Of a stretch of 64,000 nt of DNA, positions 23,722 through 31,630 are shown in pieces. The position numbers and the translations under genes are program-made. Position 1 is the first letter of the stretch; every line of letters begins with the position of its first letter. Source of the stretch: Actinoplanes italicus (GTDB lineage Bacteria > Actinomycetota > Actinomycetes > Mycobacteriales > Micromonosporaceae); the NCBI RefSeq assembly GCF_003001815.1, contig NZ_PVMZ01000020.1:1-64000 (forward strand), in the 5' to 3' direction. The notes beneath the pieces are model-generated. The model was not told where the DNA came from and made no database searches. It worked only from the letters and a program-made list of their open reading frames with translations.

Positions 23722-24683
23722 CCGAGTACCGACCGGCGGTGGCCGGCTACAACCTGCTCGATGTGGTCGTCGGGGACATCGTGCACGTGACCGAGTACGT
23801 CACCGCCGCGGCGCTCGCCGACCCGTCCACCCTGGACGCCGCCCGCGCGGCGGCGCTCGGCGGCCACCGGGCGCCGGTCTCGCGCGTGCCGGTCGAGGCG
23901 ATCATCGGCTCGGACACCGGACACGCGATCGCCGTGATCACCCATCGCGGTGGCGGTGAGCCGCTCGTCGACGGCGACGACGTGATCCGGGTGGCGGACG
24001 GCATCGTCTATCTGCCGAGTGTGCATACGGCCGAGGGCGACTTCCGCGACCAGTACCGTTGGAGCCTGGAACGGATCGCGGCGCTGCTCAGGCGGGCCGG
24101 ACTGGACACGGGCGCCCTGGTCCGGACCGTCGACTACACCGCGACCGCGACGCGCGCCGAGTACCCGAGGTGCGGCCGCCCGCGCAGGGAGCTGCTGGGG
24201 CCCGGCCCGGTACACCCCGGTGCGGCCGGGATCCTGGTCGACGTCCCGGTGGCGCCGGGCGCCCAGGTCTCGCTCGACGCGATCGGCGCCACGGGACCGC
24301 TGCAGGCGTTGAATCCCGGCTGGGCCCGTTACGACACCCTCACGTACAAACCGGCCGTACGCGCCGGAAAGTCGATCTTCCTCGCCGGGTTCGGGGCGCT
24401 CGACCCGGTCAGCCAGCGAACGATCCACGACGGCGACCTCGTCGCCCAGGCCGCCTACGTCTACCGGAGCATCGAGACCGTTCTGGCCGAGGCCGGCGCC
24501 ACCGGCGAAAACGTCGTCCACCTGGTCGAATACGTGACTCCCGAGGCGGCCGCCGACTACCCTCGGACGGCCGCGCTGCGGGAGAGGCACTTCCCGGACG
24601 CGGTCGTCACCGCGGTCGTCTGCTCCGCCCTGCTGCGTCCCGAGTTCCTGATCGAGACCGTCCCGACGGCGGTGCTCCCATGA
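23718..24683 (+). CDS. Multi-domain RidA/YjgF-like protein
   Basis: The 321-residue protein contains at least two RidA-like folds and probably a partial third. One segment is about 1-85 (VHVTEYVT, RAPVSRVPVEAIIGSDTGHAIAV), the middle is about 95-205 (GIVYLPSVHTAEGDFRDQ, VRTVDYT), and the last is about 215-321 (IFLAGFGALDP, VVHLVEYVTPEAAADY, LLRPEFLIETV with the Arg expected to bind a carboxylate). RidA proteins deaminate enamines and imines, and catabolic members act on specific ring-opened imines, which fits a nitrogen-containing substrate. ATG at 23718 makes the ATGA overlap; an ATG at 23709 is the alternative start. Confidence 0.82.
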   Translation: MTEYRPAVAGYNLLDVVVGDIVHVTEYVTAAALADPSTLDAARAAALGGHRAPVSRVPVEAIIGSDTGHAIAVITHRGGGEPLVDGDDVIRVADGIVYLPSVHTAEGDFRDQYRWSLERIAALLRRAGLDTGALVRTVDYTATATRAEYPRCGRPRRELLGPGPVHPGAAGILVDVPVAPGAQVSLDAIGATGPLQALNPGWARYDTLTYKPAVRAGKSIFLAGFGALDPVSQRTIHDGDLVAQAAYVYRSIETVLAEAGATGENVVHLVEYVTPEAAADYPRTAALRERHFPDAVVTAVVCSALLRPEFLIETVPTAVLP

Positions 24684-25138
24684 CTCTCCTGACCGAGGAA
24701 CTCGCCGCCCGGATCGGCGAGGAACGTGTCTACACCGCGCCGGAGGCGCTCGGCCGGGCCGCGATCCGCTACTTCGCGCTGGCCACCGGCGACACCGACC
24801 CGGCGCACCTGGCCGGGGACGTCGCCCCGCCGACGCTGATCTGCGAGACCAACCAGTACGCCGGGCTGCCGCGCGACGACGACGGTTACGCCGGGCACGG
24901 CTGGCACCTCGACGTGCCGGGCACCAGGCTGGTGCGCGGCGGCAACTCCTACCGGTTCGAACGGCCGGTCGGCCCGGCCGACGTGATCACCGCCCGCTGG
25001 AAGCTCGCCGGCATGACCGAGCGCGTCACCGGCGGCGGCAAACGGATGCTCGTCGTCACCTCGGTCGCCACCTACACCGATCAGTCGAACCGGATCCTGG
25101 CCGTCAACGAGGAGACGCTGATCTATGTCGAACGGTGA
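24680..25138 (+). CDS. MaoC-like / FAS1-type dehydratase domain protein (subunit A)
   Basis: The 152-residue single hot-dog protein resembles the MaoC-like N-terminal domain found in mesaconyl-CoA hydratase and ChsH2-type proteins. It contains the hydratase motif GDTDPAH and the loop GGNSYRFERPVGPADVITARWKLAGM (positions about 90-115). It overlaps the RidA-like gene by 4 bases and the next MaoC gene by 14, so the two hot-dog proteins are very likely made together and form a heterodimer, as ChsH1 and ChsH2 do in steroid side-chain degradation. It would hydrate an enoyl-CoA formed by the acyl-CoA dehydrogenase at 26918. Confidence 0.88.
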   Translation: MTLLTEELAARIGEERVYTAPEALGRAAIRYFALATGDTDPAHLAGDVAPPTLICETNQYAGLPRDDDGYAGHGWHLDVPGTRLVRGGNSYRFERPVGPADVITARWKLAGMTERVTGGGKRMLVVTSVATYTDQSNRILAVNEETLIYVER

Positions 25139-25505
25139 CCTCACAAGGGAGTGGACGATCGGGCTGCCCGACATGATCGCCTACGCGGGCGCGACCTGGG
25201 ACTGGCACCGGCTCCACTACGACACCGACTACCTGCGCGAACGCGGCCTGGAGAAACCGGTCGTCGACGGCCAGGTGTTCGGGGCGTACCTGGCGATCGC
25301 CCTGCGCGAGTGGTTCGGCCCGGACGCGGTGATCATCGGCCTGTCGTTCCGGTTCAAGAGCCTCGTCTTCGCCGGCGAGACGATCCGCTGCGTCGGCACG
25401 GTGACCCGCGAGGAACCCGGGAGGGTGGAGCTCGACCTGCGGGTGGAGGCGGGCGGCGGCCGGATCGCGGTGGCGCCCGCCTCGGCCACGCTCACGCTGC
25501 CGTGA
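25125..25505 (+). CDS. MaoC-like hydratase (subunit B)
   Basis: The 126-residue hot-dog protein has an active-site-like segment ATWDWHRLHYDTDYL with paired His/Asp residues and the strand IGLSFRFKSLVFAGETIRCVG. It fits the small MaoC subunit (ChsH1-like) of a heterodimeric hydratase whose partner is encoded directly upstream with a 14-base overlap. ATG at 25125 is the only good start. Its stop overlaps the thiolase GTG (GTGA), so hydratase and aldolase/thiolase are coupled, which is the same order of functions as the intracellular-growth operon of mycobacteria. Catalytic competence of each subunit separately is unknown. Confidence 0.88.
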   Translation: MSNGDLTREWTIGLPDMIAYAGATWDWHRLHYDTDYLRERGLEKPVVDGQVFGAYLAIALREWFGPDAVIIGLSFRFKSLVFAGETIRCVGTVTREEPGRVELDLRVEAGGGRIAVAPASATLTLP

Positions 25506-26617
25506 CCGGGGTCGCGATCGCCGGCGCCGCCGAGTGCGACCTGGGAAAGACCGGCCGGACGATCCTCGAACTGCAGACACAGGCGGTCACCCGGGCACTC
25601 GACGACGCCGGCCTGACCCTCGCCGACGTCGACGGCATCGCCACCAACGGCATCTCCCGTTTCTCGGCGACCCAGCTCGCCGACTGGCTGGGCCTGCAAC
25701 CATCGTGGTGCGACTCGACGTTCGCCGGCGGCGCGGTCTTCGAGATGTACGTGGCCCGCGCCGCCCAGGCCATCGCGGCCGGTCAGTGCCGCACCGTGGT
25801 GATCTCGTACGCCTCGGACCAGCGCTCGGCCCGGAGCCGCCGGCTCCACGCCGTCTACGACGAGGGCACGCCCGAGGCGGAGCACGAGGCACCGTACCGG
25901 CCGATGTATCCGATCTCCTACTACGCCATGGTCGCCCAGCGCTACCTGCACGAGCACGGCCTGACCCGCGCCGACCTGGCGGGAGTCGCCGTGGCCGCGC
26001 GGGAGCGGGCGCGCCGCAATCCGGCGGCCTGGACGTACGGCCTGGGCCCGCTCACCGCCGACGAAGTCCTCGCCGCGCCGATGATCTCCAGCCCGCTCGG
26101 CCGGCTGGACTGCTGCCTCGTCACCGACGGTGGCGGCGCGATCGTGATGACCTCCCTCGACCGGGCCCGTGACCTGCCGAAGAAGCCGGTCGAGGTGCTC
26201 GGTTACGGCGAGGCGCTCACCCACACCGGGATGGCCACGGCACCGGACCTGCTGCGCACCGGGGCGATCGACTCGGGCCGCAGGGCCTTCGAGCGGGCCG
26301 GACTCGTCCCGGCCGACGTCGACGTGGTGCAGCTCTACGACTCGTTCACGATCTCGGTGCCGCTCGGCCTGGAGGCGCTCGGTTTCGCCGATCCGGGAGC
26401 GGGCCTCGGCGCGACGGTTCCGCACAACACCGGTGGGGGCGGTCTCGCCTACTGCCATCCCGGCCAGCTCGGGGTGCTGCTGCTGGTCGAGGCGGTACGG
26501 CAGTTGCGGGGCGTCTGCGGCGACCGGCAGGTCCCGGGCGCGCGGACGGCGCTGGCGCACGGCACCGGCGGCATCTTCTCCAGCCACGCCACGGTGATCC
26601 TGGGGGTGGACCGGTGA
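25502..26617 (+). CDS. Thiolase-fold lipid-transfer protein (SCP-x / Ltp2-like), probable aldolase
   Basis: The 371-residue thiolase-superfamily protein has the two-domain layout with LADVDGIATNG, SPLGRLDCCLVTDGGGAIV and a C-terminal NTGGGGLAYCHPGQLG plus HGTGGIFSSH. The usual nucleophilic Cys position reads STFAGGAVFEM, so classical thiolysis is unlikely. Proteins of this type that pair with a DUF35 Zn-ribbon protein, such as Ltp2 with ChsH2, catalyse retro-aldol cleavage of hydroxyacyl-CoA. The DUF35 gene follows with a 4-base overlap. GTG at 25502 is the coupled start; the longer frame from 25151 is a shadow of the MaoC gene. I favour an aldolase releasing acetyl- or propionyl-CoA. Confidence 0.88.
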   Translation: MTGVAIAGAAECDLGKTGRTILELQTQAVTRALDDAGLTLADVDGIATNGISRFSATQLADWLGLQPSWCDSTFAGGAVFEMYVARAAQAIAAGQCRTVVISYASDQRSARSRRLHAVYDEGTPEAEHEAPYRPMYPISYYAMVAQRYLHEHGLTRADLAGVAVAARERARRNPAAWTYGLGPLTADEVLAAPMISSPLGRLDCCLVTDGGGAIVMTSLDRARDLPKKPVEVLGYGEALTHTGMATAPDLLRTGAIDSGRRAFERAGLVPADVDVVQLYDSFTISVPLGLEALGFADPGAGLGATVPHNTGGGGLAYCHPGQLGVLLLVEAVRQLRGVCGDRQVPGARTALAHGTGGIFSSHATVILGVDR

Positions 26618-26928
26618 GACTCCAGCACTGCCTCGGCTGCGGGACCTGCCAGCACCCCCTGCGCCCGATCTGCGTGACGTGCGGCCGGCACCGTCCGGAC
26701 GAGGTGCCGGCGGCCGGCACCGGAGTCGTGGACAGCTTCACCGTCGTGAACCGAACCGGCGAGCCGTTCGTGCTGGCCCGGGTCCGTCTCACCGAGGGCC
26801 CGATCGTGCTGACCCACCTGACCGGCATCCCCGACCCCCGGTGCGACCAGCCCGTACGCCTCGTCGAGGGCTCCGACCCACCGGTTTTCACGGGCCGGAA
26901 AGACACAGGGAGTGACGATGGACTTTGA
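26614..26928 (+). CDS. DUF35 / Zn-ribbon plus OB-fold protein, thiolase partner
   Basis: The 104-residue protein has an N-terminal rubredoxin-like Zn-ribbon with Cys9/Cys12 and Cys20/Cys23 (CGTC and CVTC) and a short OB-fold (GVVDSFTVVNR, ARVRLTEGPIVLTHLTG). DUF35 proteins bind acyl-CoA and are needed for stability and activity of their thiolase-like partners. Here it is a separate small protein instead of being fused to a MaoC domain as in ChsH2. The GTG start overlaps the thiolase stop by 4 bases, and its end overlaps the next gene's start by 11 bases. Confidence 0.9.
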   Translation: MRLQHCLGCGTCQHPLRPICVTCGRHRPDEVPAAGTGVVDSFTVVNRTGEPFVLARVRLTEGPIVLTHLTGIPDPRCDQPVRLVEGSDPPVFTGRKDTGSDDGL

Positions 26929-28081
26929 GCTCAACAACGAGCAGCGGATGTTCCGGGACGTGCTCCGCGACTTCGTCGACCGCGAGATCCGGCCGGTGGC
27001 GCAGGAGTGGGAGGACTCCGGCCGCTATCCCGCCGAGATCGTGGAGACCATGCGGCAGCTCGGGCTGTTCGGCCTGACCGTTCCCGAGGAGTACGGCGGG
27101 CTCGGCGCCGACATGGTCAGCTTCGCGCTCACGTTCGAGGAGATCGCCAAGGGCTGGATGGGGATCGCCGGCATCCTCGGCAGCCACTCGCTGTCCTGCT
27201 GGCTGATCGCGCGCCACGGCACCGGCGAGCAGAAGGCGAAGTACCTGCCCGGCCTGGCGAGCGGCAAGCGGCGTACCGGCATCGCCCTGACCGAGCCGGA
27301 CGCCGGGACCGATCTGCAGTCGATCGCCACCGTGGCCGTACGACATGGTGATTTCTATGTCCTGAACGGCCGGAAGACGTGGATCACCAACGCGCGGCAT
27401 GCCGACCCGCTGCCGGTGCTCTGCAAGACCGACCCGGCCGCGTCGCCCGCGCACAGGGGCATGTCGGTGATCCTCGTCGAGGCCGGCACGCCCGGCTTCA
27501 TCGTCGAGCGTGACCTGCCGAAACTCGGTTACAAGGGCACCGAGTCGTGCGAGGTGCTGCTCTCCGACGTGCGCGTTCCCGCGTCCCAGCTGCTCGGCGG
27601 CGTCGAGGGCCGGGGCATGCAACAGGTGCTGTCCGGGCTGGAGACCGGCCGGATCAACGTCGCGGCGCGGGCCCTCGGCATCGCGCAGGCCGCCTACGAC
27701 GAGGCGCTGAGGTACGCCGGCCAGCGCAGGGCGTTCGGCAAGCCGATCGGCGACTTCCAGGCCGTACAACTGAAGATCGCCGAAATGGCCGCGCAGGTCC
27801 AGGCCGCCCGGCTGCTCGTCTACTGGGCCGCGTCCCGGGCCGACGGCGGCCACCGCGTCGACATGGAGGCCGGCATGGCCAAGGCCTTCGCCTCCGAGGC
27901 GGCCGTCTTCTGCGCACTGAACTCGATGCAGGTGCACGGCGGCTACGGCTACTCGAAGGAGTTCGTGGTGGAACGCCTCTACCGGGACGCCCCGCTCATG
28001 ATGATCGGCGAGGGCACCAACGACATTCAGCGCGTCGTCATCGCCCGCGCCCTGCTCAGCGGTTCGGCGAGCATCGGATGA
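26918..28081 (+). CDS. Acyl-CoA dehydrogenase
   Basis: The 387-residue flavoprotein is a standard acyl-CoA dehydrogenase: LNNEQRMFRDVLRDFVDREI, PEEYGGLGADMV, the FAD/substrate loop ALTEPDAGTDLQ, NGRKTWITNARHAD, and the C-terminal QVHGGYGYSKEF then IGEGTNDIQ. The residue in the family's catalytic Glu region near IGEGTNDIQ is compatible with alpha,beta-dehydrogenation. It would make the enoyl-CoA used by the MaoC pair. ATG at 26918 is preferred because GGGAG lies 5 bases upstream; GTG at 26912 is the alternative. It overlaps the Zn-ribbon gene by 11 bases and the CitE-like gene by 4. Confidence 0.95.
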   Translation: MDFELNNEQRMFRDVLRDFVDREIRPVAQEWEDSGRYPAEIVETMRQLGLFGLTVPEEYGGLGADMVSFALTFEEIAKGWMGIAGILGSHSLSCWLIARHGTGEQKAKYLPGLASGKRRTGIALTEPDAGTDLQSIATVAVRHGDFYVLNGRKTWITNARHADPLPVLCKTDPAASPAHRGMSVILVEAGTPGFIVERDLPKLGYKGTESCEVLLSDVRVPASQLLGGVEGRGMQQVLSGLETGRINVAARALGIAQAAYDEALRYAGQRRAFGKPIGDFQAVQLKIAEMAAQVQAARLLVYWAASRADGGHRVDMEAGMAKAFASEAAVFCALNSMQVHGGYGYSKEFVVERLYRDAPLMMIGEGTNDIQRVVIARALLSGSASIG

Positions 28082-28902
28082 GATCCTTCCTGTACGTGCC
28101 GGGCAACCAGCCGAAGATGCTGGCCTCAGCGCTGCGCCGGGGCGCCGACGCGCTGATCGTCGACCTCGAGGACGCGGTGCCGCCCGCCGAGAAGGAGTCG
28201 GCCCGCTACACGGTCGCCGAGTGGCTGCGCTGGCTTCCGGCCGACGCGCCGGTCTGGGTACGCGTCAACGCCGGCGAGGCCGGTCTTGCCGACGCCCGCA
28301 CGGTTCTCGCGCCCGCGCTGCGCGGACTCGTCGTGGCCAAGGCGTCCCTGGAGCAGATCACCGCCCTGGCCGCGTTGCTGGACGAACACGATCCGCAGGC
28401 CGGGGTCGGTCTCGTGCCCCTGCTGGAGACCCCGCAGGCCATCCTCGCCGCGCCGGCCGTCGCCGCGGCGCCGCGCGTCACCCGGCTCCAGATCGGCGAG
28501 GCCGACCTGAGTGCCGAGCTGGGGATCGACCCCGGAGATCAAGAGCTTCTGCTCGTACGGTCGAGCGTCGTCCTCGCCTCGGCGGCGGCCGGCATCGAAC
28601 CGCCCGCGGCCGCCGTCACCACCGACTTCCGTGACCTCGACGAGCTCCGCCGCTCCACGCTCGCCCTGAAACGTCTCGGCTTCCACGGCCGCGCCTGCAT
28701 CCACCCCGCCCAGATCCCGGTCGTGCACGAGGTCTTCACCCCGGCCGCCGACGAGATCGCGGCCGCCCGGGACCTGATCGACCGGTTCGAGGCCGCCGGG
28801 GGAGGGGCGTGCCTCGACGCCCGCGGCCGGATGATCGACCTGGCCGTCGTCCGGCAGGCCCGCCGGGTGCTCGCGGCGGGCGGTGGCAGACTTCCGGTGT
28901 GA
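28078..28902 (+). CDS. HpcH/HpaI aldolase/citrate lyase family protein (CitE-like)
   Basis: The 274-residue TIM-barrel lyase opens MRSFLYVPGNQPKML, with DALIVDLEDAVPPAEKESAR supplying the metal-binding acidic residues, then LLETPQAIL, IGEADLSAELG and FHGRACIHPAQIPVV. These are the landmarks of the CitE-like group that cleaves malyl-, methylmalyl- or citramalyl-CoA. With the CoA transferase and MaoC hydratases it forms a plausible activate-hydrate-cleave route for an unsaturated diacid such as mesaconate or an alkyl-maleate. ATG at 28078 overlaps the acyl-CoA dehydrogenase stop by 4 bases. Its own stop overlaps the next gene's GTG. Confidence 0.93.
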   Translation: MRSFLYVPGNQPKMLASALRRGADALIVDLEDAVPPAEKESARYTVAEWLRWLPADAPVWVRVNAGEAGLADARTVLAPALRGLVVAKASLEQITALAALLDEHDPQAGVGLVPLLETPQAILAAPAVAAAPRVTRLQIGEADLSAELGIDPGDQELLLVRSSVVLASAAAGIEPPAAAVTTDFRDLDELRRSTLALKRLGFHGRACIHPAQIPVVHEVFTPAADEIAAARDLIDRFEAAGGGACLDARGRMIDLAVVRQARRVLAAGGGRLPV

Positions 28903-29540
28903 CGTTCCGTGGCTGGCCGAGCGAGGCTCTCGAGTTCTACGAGGGTCTCACCGCCGACAACTCGAAGACGTACTGGACCGCGCACCTGCCGTTCTACGAG
29001 AAGCAGGTTCGTGGACCGGGGCTGGCGCTGCTGGCGGAGCTCGAACCGGAGTTCGGCGCCGGCAAGATCTTCCGGCCCTACCGCGACGTGCGCTTCAGCA
29101 ACGACAAGACCCCGTACAAGAACCATCTCGGCATGTGGCTCGAATCCGGCGGCTACATACAGCTCTCGGCGGACGGGCTGGCCGCCGGCTGCGGCATGTA
29201 CCAGATGGCTCCCGACCAGCTGGAACGCTACCGCCGTACGATCGCCGATCCGCGTCTTGGCCCGTCGCTGCCCGGCCTGATCGCGAAGATCGAGAAGGCC
29301 GGCGTCGCGGTGCACGGCCACGGCACCCTCAAGACGGCCCCGCGCGGCTACCCGAAGGACCACCCCCGTATCGAGCTGCTGCGCCACAAGGGACTGACCA
29401 CCTGGCAGGACTGGGAGCCCGCCCCCTGGATGGGCACGGCCGAGGCGAAGGACCGCATCGTCGCCTTCCTCCGCACCAGCCGCCCGCTGCGCGACTGGCT
29501 GGACCACCACGTCGGTCCCGCCGCCGGTACCACCAGGTGA
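28899..29540 (+). CDS. DUF2461 family protein
   Basis: The 213-residue protein matches the DUF2461 family: FRGWPSEALEFYEGLTADNSKTYWTAH-type opening (residues 3-30), the IFRPYRDVRFSNDKTPYKNHLG block, GYIQLSADGLAAGCGMYQMAPDQLERYR and a C-terminal GTAEAKDRIVAFLR. The biochemical role of the family is unknown. It is coupled to the CitE-like gene by a GTGA overlap, so it is probably the last gene of the island's right-hand operon, although its family is widespread and not specific to catabolism. Confidence 0.9.
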   Translation: MTFRGWPSEALEFYEGLTADNSKTYWTAHLPFYEKQVRGPGLALLAELEPEFGAGKIFRPYRDVRFSNDKTPYKNHLGMWLESGGYIQLSADGLAAGCGMYQMAPDQLERYRRTIADPRLGPSLPGLIAKIEKAGVAVHGHGTLKTAPRGYPKDHPRIELLRHKGLTTWQDWEPAPWMGTAEAKDRIVAFLRTSRPLRDWLDHHVGPAAGTTR

Positions 29541-29564
29541 TCAACTGACGGGTACGCTCGCGCG

Positions 29565-30656
29565 ATGTCCAGGGTTTTCGACGAGGCGGTGGTGGTGGGT
29601 GTCGCCGCGTTCCACGAGGGCGCCGAGCCGCCGAGCGACGACGAGGTGTTCCGCCGTCTGCGGACCGCCGGCGTTCAGGAATGGCTCGCCGAACGACTGA
29701 TCGGCTTCCTGCCGCTCGCCTTCGGCCGCCGGGTCCTGGAAGGCGTGGCCCTCGCGGACACCTTCCTCGACGGCGGCACCGTGCGGCCCCTCGCCTCGGA
29801 ACCCGTCTACCTGGCGGCGGCCGCCGCCGCGGAGGTCGCCGGGCGTGACGACATCGAGCGGATCGGGCTGCGCAGCGCCGAGTTCCACGCCGTCAACCAG
29901 GCACTGCACGCCGGCTCGCAGATGACCGACCTGGCGATCGGGCCGGTCACCTTCCCCGACCCGCTCCCGCCGGTCGAGGACGGGGACGGAGGTGTGCCGT
30001 CCCCGGCGGCGATCTTCGCGGCCTTCCTGAAGGGGCACGGCCTGCGGGTCGACGGTCCTGAGGCGGGCACGCTCCGCGTCGATGAGGCGTCGTTCTCGGC
30101 CAGGCTCATCGCCCACCCGAGCCCGATGGACGGCGTGCTGATGGCCCAGGTCGACGTGGCGGTCGACCATCCCGAGATGGCCGAGCCGTGGATGGTCGAG
30201 AGCTGCGCCGGCGTCGGCCCGACCTGGCGCGAGGCGATCCACCAGGCAATGGTCATGTTCGAACGCGGCGTGGTGCACCCGATAGTCGAGGCGCTGCTCT
30301 CCCGGGGCGCCGCGGCCGACCAGGTGAGCTGGGAACGGTACGACCACCCGAGCGGCGCCTTCGACCTGTGCCTGGGCGCCCAGCTGACCCTGTTCACCGC
30401 CGACCCCGTCCCCTCGGCGGAGCCCCTGCTCGACCGCCTCCTGACCGAACTCCGCGAGGTCCCGCTGAGCCGTGCCGTGCACGCCCTGCGCGTCTTCACC
30501 TGCCACCGCGACGGCGAGCTGATCAACAACGAGCTCCTCCTGGACGGTGAGCCCTGGGAGGCCGGCGCCCGGGTGGTCGCCGCCACCGCGCCCCCGCTGC
30601 CGGCAGGCATGGTGGGTCAGCGCCTCTTCGGCCTCCTGGTCCCCGCCCCCGACTGA
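29565..30656 (+). CDS. DUF6348 family protein
   Basis: The 363-residue cytosolic protein has no signal or membrane segment and contains blocks (EEWLAERLIGFLPLAFGR-like at the N-terminus, PSPMDGVLMAQVDVAV, GPTWREAIHQAMVMFERGVVHPIVEALL) that I associate with DUF6348, a family of unknown function. The 24-base gap after the DUF2461 gene includes a new start at ATG 29565. Its family is not linked to catabolism, so I place the end of the island before it. Function unknown. Confidence 0.75.
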   Translation: MSRVFDEAVVVGVAAFHEGAEPPSDDEVFRRLRTAGVQEWLAERLIGFLPLAFGRRVLEGVALADTFLDGGTVRPLASEPVYLAAAAAAEVAGRDDIERIGLRSAEFHAVNQALHAGSQMTDLAIGPVTFPDPLPPVEDGDGGVPSPAAIFAAFLKGHGLRVDGPEAGTLRVDEASFSARLIAHPSPMDGVLMAQVDVAVDHPEMAEPWMVESCAGVGPTWREAIHQAMVMFERGVVHPIVEALLSRGAAADQVSWERYDHPSGAFDLCLGAQLTLFTADPVPSAEPLLDRLLTELREVPLSRAVHALRVFTCHRDGELINNELLLDGEPWEAGARVVAATAPPLPAGMVGQRLFGLLVPAPD

Positions 30657-30678
30657 CCGGTGGCGGGCGAGTCCGGGA

Positions 30679-31608
30679 TCAGGAGAGCCGGTCGAGGACC
30701 AGCTCGTGAACGGCGGCCAGCTGGGCGTTGCCGTCCTCTCCGTGGGCGGTCACCGTCACCACCGCCCGGCGGGCCGGGTCGATCACGACCATCTGGCCGT
30801 AGGCGCCGTTCATCCGGTAGACGCCACCGGGCTCCAGCCACACCCCCAGACCGTAACCGTCCGTGTAGGCGTCACCATCGAGCTTCATGTCCGTCCGGAT
30901 GGAGCTCATCCGGGCGATGAACCCGGCCGGGAGCAGCTGTCTCCCCTCCCACTCGCCGTCCTGCAGGAGCAGGCGGCCGACGCGTGCCAGCTCCTCCGTT
31001 CTCAGGAAGAGGTCACTCTCCGCGAACGGGAAACCCAGCGGGCACGTGTGCCAGGCGGGATTGTGCAGATCGAGCGGGCGAAAGAGGCGGGGCAGCAGGT
31101 ACTCACGGACGTCGGCGCCGGTCACCCGGGCGATCAACCGGCCGAGGGCATAGAAACCCGATCCGGTGTACGCGAAACGCGCACCCGGTCCGGCGACGAG
31201 CGGTTCGGCGACGATCGCGTGCAGCAGATCGGCCGCGTCGACGCGCATGTTCGCGAACCACGTGTGCCCGGTGCCGCTGGTCATGGTGAGCAGGTGCCGC
31301 AGGGTCACCTGATCGAAACCGTCGGCGGCCGCCGGGCGCAGCTCGGGGAAGTGATCCAGGAACCGATCGTCGAGACCGAGCCGCCCCTCGGCCTCGGCCA
31401 TGCCGACGGCGATCGCGGTGAAGGTCTTCGCCACCGAGTACAGGTTGACCCGGTCGTCGGAGCGGAACCGGTGCTCGACCGGCTCTTCACCGTCCCGATG
31501 GACGTGAATCCCGTAGGTGCCGAGGTTCTGTTCGCGGTCGGCGCGGACGAAGCCGGCGAGAAGATCGACGGTCACCCACGGACTGTAGAACACCGGGGTC
31601 GCGGCCAC
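30679..31608 (-). CDS. Serine hydrolase of the beta-lactamase/PBP class C family
   Basis: The roughly 309-residue protein has the SxxK catalytic motif SVAKT and, further on, the YxS/YxN-type YTGSG with LGRLIARVTG, as in class C beta-lactamase-like esterases and peptidases. A C-terminal HGEDG-like segment may serve as the KTG-box equivalent. No signal peptide is seen. GTG at 31608 starts inside the stem-loop at 31591-31628 and has no ribosome site; GTG codons at 31593 and 31575 are alternatives, so the N-terminus is uncertain. The gene lies downstream of and in the same direction as the M14 peptidase gene, but the stem-loop separates them. Confidence 0.85.
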   Translation of the reverse strand: MAATPVFYSPWVTVDLLAGFVRADREQNLGTYGIHVHRDGEEPVEHRFRSDDRVNLYSVAKTFTAIAVGMAEAEGRLGLDDRFLDHFPELRPAAADGFDQVTLRHLLTMTSGTGHTWFANMRVDAADLLHAIVAEPLVAGPGARFAYTGSGFYALGRLIARVTGADVREYLLPRLFRPLDLHNPAWHTCPLGFPFAESDLFLRTEELARVGRLLLQDGEWEGRQLLPAGFIARMSSIRTDMKLDGDAYTDGYGLGVWLEPGGVYRMNGAYGQMVVIDPARRAVVTVTAHGEDGNAQLAAVHELVLDRLS

Positions 31609-31628
31609 AGCGGACCGCGACCCCGGTG
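31591..31628 (-). terminator. Strong stem-loop downstream of the M14 peptidase gene
   Basis: Perfect 14-bp arms (31591-31604 and 31615-31628; CACCGGGGTCGCGG and complement) enclose a 10-base loop. The structure begins 2 bases after the M14 peptidase stop codon, so it fits an intrinsic terminator without U-tract. It overlaps the annotated first codons of the next gene, which makes that gene's start questionable. Confidence 0.7.
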
Positions 31629-31630
31629 CG

